64,000 nt of DNA from Chondrosia reniformis (Eukaryota > Porifera > Demospongiae > Chondrillida > Chondrillidae): assembly GCA_947172415.1 (NCBI GenBank), contig OX359199.1:3436001-3500000 (forward strand), in the 5' to 3' direction. Positions 58,299 to 64,000 of this stretch are shown piece by piece (the first letter of the stretch is position 1; each line of letters opens with the position of its first letter). Position numbers and translations under genes: made by a program. The notes under the pieces were generated by a model. It was not told the DNA's origin. It made no database searches and saw only the letters and a list, made by a program, of their open reading frames with translations.

Positions 58299-59368
58299 GC
58301 AAATACCCACATTTGCCTCAGACCGGTCGAACCCTTGCCTTCCAAGCCAAAAGTAGCTTGGTAGGAGACGGAGTACTGCAAGTAACGGGTAGCCAAGATT
58401 TAGATTTGGTTAATGATGCAACGCAAGGTGCCTCTAGAAGGAGAAGGATCCAAGGGGTGATCTGGAACCTTCAGAGGGATAATATCCTCATGGAGCTCTA
58501 CCGAGAAAGTAAGCCCATGGAAAAGGGGTATGCCGAGCGGTTGTACCAGGCTTGGAATGCTAAAATGCCAGACCATAAAACCACAAAGGTAGCGCTAACT
58601 ACGAGAATTAGTAGAATCCGAAGAGGTCAAGGTCTCTCGAGACTAAACCTTGTGGAACCTGACTCTTGTGGTTTGGCCACCCTAACTGAGACTGTGGAGG
58701 AAGGTGTGGTAGCCCAGGGGCAGGGGGAGCTTCACCAACTTCAGGCTGTGACTGAACAAAACGGTGAGCTGCCTGCAGCCCCTGTTGAAACTCCTACAAA
58801 TGATCATCCTAGTCCCAGTACAAGTGGCAATGATCAACTGATGCAACTTTTAGGCAAAGCAGAAGATGCCTGTCTACGAAAGAAACCTGGAGATTTCTCT
58901 GATAGAAAACCCTGGGGGGCAGTGCGGTTCAACCATGTTGATACGGCACTGCTTCAGGAGGCCAATGATTGGGTGGAGAAAGAGTGGCAGGAAGGCCCTA
59001 GGTCGGCCTGGCACCTGAACTGCCTAGTCTACTCTGTTGCTATGGCTGTGAGGGGAAAAACAACCTACGAATCGCAGCCATGCAACCAGGGAAGGAAATC
59101 CGATAATCAGAAGGGAAGTAAGAGACAGGAAGGTCACATAAGTGACAGGAAGGCCAAAGGCCTTAGGTTTAGAAGACTGCTTGCCTGGTTGGATGTGGAA
59201 ATAGCGCGTCAACAGAATAATAATCCTATGACCAAACGCCAGAAAGTACTCCGAAGAAAGCTTAGGAGGGAGTTCCATTCATATAAACCTGAATGTGCTG
59301 ATCAGAGCTCGGGAACAGACACTGGGGAAACTCAGGGTCTGGACCCTACAAGAGCGAAGATCGGCTGA
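58253..59368 (+). pseudogene. R4 copy 2, N-terminal region
   Basis: Open frame continuing the coding region. It holds the second repeat (NILMELYRESKPMEKGYAER, then LYQAWNAKMP), with the same GY..RL...W spacing as the first. A Ser/Thr/Gln-rich linker follows, then a conserved block (KPWGAVRFNHVDTALLQEANDWVEKEW) and a basic stretch leading to the RT. Two tandem DNA-binding-like domains could hold the target DNA. The frame is lost after FHSYKPE, where one extra A near 59283 shifts the reading. Copy 1 lacks that base and reads straight into the RT. The first Met-type start given by frame alone is not meaningful here. Confidence 0.72.
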
Positions 59369-60863
59369 ACGCAGGAAATTCCAGGAACAAAACCACCTTT
59401 GGAATGCCCAAAGGAATTTCTGGATGAATGGCAATGTTCCAACCTCCAATGAAGCTCCCTCAATTGAGATAGTAAGAGACTTTTGGACAAAGATTGTAGG
59501 TACTGTTGGTAAGATCAACAAAGACGACCCAGGGGTGAAAGAATGGCTAAAGGAAACCAAAAAGAGGGTGGGTAGAACCTCCTCTGAAGGTCCCGATAGC
59601 ATTGATGAGACCAAACTGACGAAAACCTTGAAAAAGGCAAAAAGCTGGTCAGCCCCTGGGCCGGATGGCATCTACACTTTTTGGTGGAAAGCACTCCCCT
59701 CTGCACAGTCTGCCTTGGCAGATGTACTACGGAGGGTGGTGAGCGGAGATCTGTCAGTCCCAGACTGGCTTACAAGGGGTCGCACTCTACTCATCCCCAA
59801 AAAGGGTGACCCGAAAAGTGCTACCAACTACCGACCTATTGCATGTCCCAACACAATGTACAAGCCTGTCACAGCATACATTGCGTCAGAATTACTCACT
59901 TACACCTACACTAATGATCTTTTACCTATGGCTCAACGAGCCATGAGAAAAGGGAGGTGGGGCTGTGTGGACTGTCTACAGCTGGATCAATCAATCGGTC
60001 TAGATGCCAAAATTATGGGCAAGCCACTTAGTGTGGCATGGATCGATTATGAGAAGGCATATGACAGAGTCCCTCACAAGTGGGTGATGAAGGTGCTAAA
60101 AACCATCAAGTTCCCAGGTTGGATCTGGAGGTCTATAGAGCTCTTCTCCAAACACTGGACTACTGTGCTTGAGTTGAGGACTGCGGGGAAGGTGGTTAGG
60201 TGCACCCCTGTTACATATAACAGGGGACTCTTCCAAGGAGACTCCCTACCGCCACTCCTCTTTTGTCTGGCCATAGCTCCCATATCCCAAGTTCTTAACA
60301 GAACCAAGGGATATACCCTCTGGCATAATGGGGAAAGGAACACCATGTCACACTTGCTGTATATGGATGACCTTAAGATATATGCTGGAGGGCCTGATAA
60401 ACTCAGGGAAGCCATGGAATGTGTGGAGAAAACCTCAAATGCCATTGGCATGAGGTTTGGAGTGAGAAAGTGTGGAACAGCTCACATGCAAAAGGGGAAA
60501 GTTCTGGCTGGCCCAGACAACCCTGAACGCAGTGAAGAATCCATAAGGAGCCTTGAAAAAGGTACTACCTATAAGTACCTAGGGCTAGAACAACTGTTTG
60601 AGGTAGATGACAGCAAGGTCAAAGCTTGCTTGATCAATGAATTGAGGAGGAGACTCCACAAAGTGTGGGGCTCTCACCTCAATGGTAAGAATGCTGCAGA
60701 AGCCTCTAACATGTTGTGTGCCTCTCTATTGAGATACTCTTACCCAGTTTTTAAGTGGACTCAAAGTGAGCTTCCAAAACTGGACCGAATGGTGAGAAAG
60801 ATCATGAGAAAGTACCAGTGTCATCACTATAACTCTGCCATTGAAACGCTCTCAAGGTGGTAG
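59295..60863 (+). pseudogene. R4 copy 2, reverse transcriptase domain
   Basis: A 522-residue open stretch with the RT blocks in order: APGPDGIYTFWW, LIPKKGDPKSATNYRPIA, motif A WIDYEKAYDRVPH (catalytic Asp at residue 251), motif B GLFQGDSLPPLLFCLAIAPIS, motif C YMDDLKIYA (356-359), motif D GMRFGVRKCG and motif E YKYLGLEQL. It would copy the element RNA from a nicked target (target-primed reverse transcription). All catalytic residues are present. It is cut from its N-terminal part by a one-base insertion and from its C-terminal part by a 14-bp deletion near 60845, which removes the RVNLPRSK segment kept in copy 1. Confidence 0.88.
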
Positions 60864-61944
60864 AGGGTTGTGTAGTTTTCCTTTGGATCACGACAGGGCT
60901 GTTGTGAATCTGGCAAGATACCTCCATACTACCAATGATCCACTCATAGCTGTTGTGGTTAAACACCAAAAGTGGCTGGAGTGCTCAAAGCAGAGGAGGA
61001 CTGTCTTGAAAGAAGCCAGATTGATACTGAGAAGCCACGGAATAGAACTAGAACCGGATATGTGGCTGAAGACAGATCCCTCACAAAATAGTGTAGGAGA
61101 ATGGAGGAGAGTGGCACGTGAGTTCCGGGAGGCTCAGACTGAAAGGTTAAAAAGTAACCTAGCCGAAAAGTCTCACCAGGGCTCATACCACAGACAAGTC
61201 ACAAATAGGGAGTCTTATGTGTGGCTTTCTGAGGGGAGACTCAGACCTCAAACTGAGGCTCTGATTCTCGCCGCCCAAGATGATGTGCTGCACACTAGGT
61301 GGTACCAAAATAGGATTCTGAAGAATTCTAGCCTCCTAATGTGCAGAGAATGTGGCAAGGCTATGGAAACGGTCAAACACGTACTAAACATGTGTGAGCC
61401 TAAGGGATTTTCTCTCTACAAAGAGAGACATGACTGGGCAATACTGATAGTGTTGTGGAGACTGTTGAAAGAATATGGATTCAAGCAGGAAGAGCCCTGG
61501 TACAAACTAGAAGCAAAACCAGTCTATGAGAATAGGGCTGTCAAAATCTTGTGGGATCCTAGAATCCCTACAGATGATGAAATGACAGAAAGAAGGCCAG
61601 ACTTAGTGGTTGAGGATCGGCTATGTAAGTCCATCTTCATTATTGAGATGTTAGTTCCTACTGACAGTAATATTAATGGAAGATGGCAAGAGAAGTTCCA
61701 AAAGTACCAGAAGCTGGTGGCTGATATGGGGAAACAATTTAGGGGCTACCGAATTAAGGTAGTCCCGATGATAATTGGTGCTTTGGGGAGAGTGGACACG
61801 CTCTTGGAAGACCAAAGTGGAATTCCAAAGCTGTCAAAAAGTGCTGTAGAAGTGATGAGAGCGATGCAGAGAACTGTTCTCTGCTCGGCTGTAAGGATAT
61901 TGAGGCGACATCTATCTGTTGAGGGATTGGGGCCTGGACGATAA
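60841..61944 (+). pseudogene. R4 copy 2, zinc knuckle and restriction-like endonuclease
   Basis: A 367-residue open frame. It starts with the post-thumb region (GRGLCSFPLDHDRAVVNLARYL), then a CCHC knuckle with Cys168, Cys171, His180 and Cys185 (CREC...H...C), then a PD-(D/E)XK-type nuclease. RRPD lies at 251-254, a likely acidic partner is Glu269 in IIEMLVP, and a conserved basic region follows in EKFQKYQKL. This C-terminal nuclease nicks the target in the R2/R4 group and gives these elements their site preference. It ends at TAA 61942-61944. It is intact in itself but out of frame with the RT. Confidence 0.86.
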
Positions 61945-62151
61945 GTAGTCCTGTCCCAGTCCTTGCCTGTCGACCTCTGGAAAGTAGTGGTGGATTTGTG
62001 TATGGAGGTACTCCCTCCTATTATGACGGTCAACTTTGGCCCGATGTGCACCTGTCTGCTGCTGCCGGAAGGAGGCAAAGCCGAGGCTTCTGGCTAAAAA
62101 CCCAAAGAAAGGAAAACATAACTGACTGAGGGTTGTCCAAGCCGGATACTC

Positions 62152-62175
62152 CTTGCCTTAGTAAACTAAGGCAAG
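62152..62175 (+). other. 3' UTR perfect hairpin, R4 copy 2
   Basis: CTTGCCTTAG, then the loop TAAA, then CTAAGGCAAG, about 38 bases before the 3' end. The same stem occurs in copy 1 with loop TTAA. Confidence 0.6.
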
Positions 62176-62213
62176 AAGTAACAAGGTCCATTAAGGCTTT
62201 TGTTTCTAAAGTA

Positions 62214-64000
62214 GGCACTAGTTGTATATAGTAGTTGTATGTACTAATTGTATTTAATAGTTAGTAGTTGTATGGTCTAGCTGTATAGAGTAATTGTATG
62301 TACGTACTAGTTGTATATACTAGTTGTAAGAACTTGTTGTATGTTCTATTAGTATGTACTAGTTGTATGTACTAGTTGTATGGAATCATTACTAGTTGTA
62401 AGTACTAGTTGAATGTTCTAGTTACTAGTTGTATAGTTTAGTTGTATGTTCTAGTTGTATGTAATAGTTATATGTACTTATTCTATGTACTAGTTGCATC
62501 TACTAGTTGTAGGTACTGGTTGTGTGTACTAGCTCAATGGGATAGTTGTATGTACTATTAGTATTAGTTTTATTTACTTGTTGTAGTTACAAGTTGTATG
62601 TATTAGTTGTATATACATGTACTAATTATACTTACTAGTTGTACGCACTAGTTCTATGTACTAGTTGTGTGTACTGGATGTATGTACTAGTTACTAGTTT
62701 TATATAATAGTTGTATGCATTCGTTGCATCTACTAGTAGCATGTACTAGTTGTTTGTATTAGATGCATGCACTAGTTGTATGTATTAGTTGCATGCTTTA
62801 GTTGTATGTATTAGTTGAAAGTATTTGTTGTATTTACCCGTTACCAGTTTATGTACTAGTTGGATGTACTAGTACTGGTAATATTTACTAGTTGTAGGTA
62901 CTTCTTGTATATAGTAGTTATATATGCTAGTTCTATGTACTAGTTACTATTTGTATATACTAGTTTTGTATGTTCTAGTTGTGTGTATATAATAGTTATA
63001 TGTACAAGTTGTAGTTCTAGTTTAATGTAATAGTTGAATATACTAGTAGTATGTACTATTTATATGTACTAGTTATATGTGTATATTCTAGTCATATGTA
63101 CTAATTGTATGTACTATTTGTATGTACTAGTTTTAAGTACTAGTAGTGTGTACTAGATGTATGCACTAGTTCTATGTACTAGTTGTAATACTAGTTTAAT
63201 TTACTTGGTGTACGAACAACTTGTATGTACTAGTCGTATGTACTAGTTGTATGTCCTAGTTGTATGTACTATTTGTATGTACTAATGGTATATCCTAGTT
63301 GTATATGCTAATTGCATGGACTAGTTGTATGTACTAGTTGTATGTACAATATATTTGGAAAAGTTATATGTGTATGGACTATATAGTTATTAGTACTAAC
63401 TGTGTGTACTAGTTATTTGTACCAGATGTAGGTACTAGTTGTATGTACTAATTGAATGTACAAGTTGTATGTACTAGTTGCATGTACTAGTTGTAGTACT
63501 AGTTGTATGGACTAGTTTTATGTAACAGTTGCATGTACTAGTTGTATGTACTAATGTTATGTACTTTACTAGTTGTATGTATTAGAACTTTTTATATTTA
63601 CCACTTGAAGGTACTACTTGTTTGTAGTAGTTGAATTTAATAGTTGAATGTACTAAATGTATATACTAGTTTTATGAACTAGCTGTATGTACTAGTAGAA
63701 GTTATATTTACTAGTTGTAGATACTAATTGTATATACTAGTTATATAAACTCTATGCATATTCTAGTTATATGTACCAGTTGTAGTTCTGGTCTAATGTA
63801 ATAGTTGCATGTACTAGTTGTAGGTGGTATTTATATGTACTAGTTATAAGTGTATGTTCTAGTCATATGTACTAGTTGTATTGGTTGTACTAATTATGAG
63901 TGCTAGTTATATGTCCTAGTTGTATGTACCACTTGTATGTACTAGTTGTATTTACTAGTTGTAGGTACTAGTTCTATGTACTAGTTGTAATGCTAGTTGA
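62214..64000 (+). repeat. 13-bp minisatellite to the end of the window
   Basis: Forward satellite. 62214-62300 continues the paralogue of 10795-10900. 63040-63700 is a higher-order copy of 32405-32990 plus 34735-34860 without the 1,747-bp duplication. No gene was seen. Confidence 0.92.

Larger units (their letters stand above)
57866..62213 (+). mobile_element. R4/Dong-like non-LTR retrotransposon, copy 2
   Basis: The better of two copies, full-length by comparison. It holds a 5' HDV-like ribozyme, a 5' leader, one coding region now broken into three frames, a 3' UTR with a perfect hairpin, and the end ...TTTCTAAAGTA. The site is forward satellite on both sides. The paralogue near 10790-10813 shows the unfilled sequence TTGT-AGGCACTAG. 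Three bases (CGG) lie between TTGT and the ribozyme start and are either untemplated or part of the element. Confidence 0.88.

Noticed and set aside
1..64000. Telomeric, rDNA, tRNA or endogenous viral sequence
   Set aside because: No telomere-type hexamers, rRNA-like segments, tRNA cloverleafs, or capsid- or envelope-like frames were seen on either strand.

Overview
This is a window of eukaryotic repeat DNA, most likely from an invertebrate animal. No host gene, rRNA or tRNA could be recognised. About 39 kb of the 64 kb is a degenerate minisatellite with a 13-bp unit (ACTAGTTGTATGT). All other sequence that could be assigned is transposable elements inserted into it. The mix of an R4/Dong-like retrotransposon, two families of Penelope-like element (PLE), an IS630/Tc1/mariner-related transposon with a very long D-to-E spacing, and a large TIR transposon is typical of aquatic invertebrate genomes. 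The species cannot be named from sequence alone.

Layout. 1-1276: satellite in reverse orientation. 1277-5596: heavily mutated R4-like copy 1. 5783-7318: rearranged PLE family 1 (copy A) containing a 210-bp fragment copied from R4 copy 1. 10015-10439: solo 3' end of PLE family 2. 11409-12726: 5'-truncated PLE family 1 (copy B) with RT and GIY-YIG domains almost intact. 12922-14160: 5'-truncated retroelement RT fragment. 17790-24373: 6.6-kb TIR DNA transposon with a broken transposase. 24906-26007: PLE family 2 with RT. 31827-32243 and 33574-33990: foldback element carried on a 1,747-bp tandem duplication. 36136-36365: short unknown insert. 45676-48531: TA-flanked DNA transposon. 48886-49231: LINE 3' fragment with a 13-bp target duplication. 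57866-62213: better preserved R4-like copy 2. Satellite fills the rest, in + orientation everywhere except the first 1.3 kb.

Main results. (1) Both R4-like copies start with a sequence that folds by hand into a complete HDV-like ribozyme (P1, P2, P3, P1.1, P4 and a J4/2 with the expected catalytic C). (2) PLE family 2 carries a hammerhead ribozyme with a GUC cleavage triplet, and PLE family 1 carries a weaker hammerhead-like core. (3) The satellite has higher-order repeats, and these supply 'empty site' paralogues inside the window. They show the exact insertion points of R4 copy 2 (no clear target duplication), the PLE family 2 solo end (about 6 bp) and PLE family 1 copy A (12 bp). (4) Several retroelements entered at the TTG(T/C)ATG part of the unit. 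(5) The satellite flips orientation exactly at the 5' end of R4 copy 1. No element in the window appears intact.
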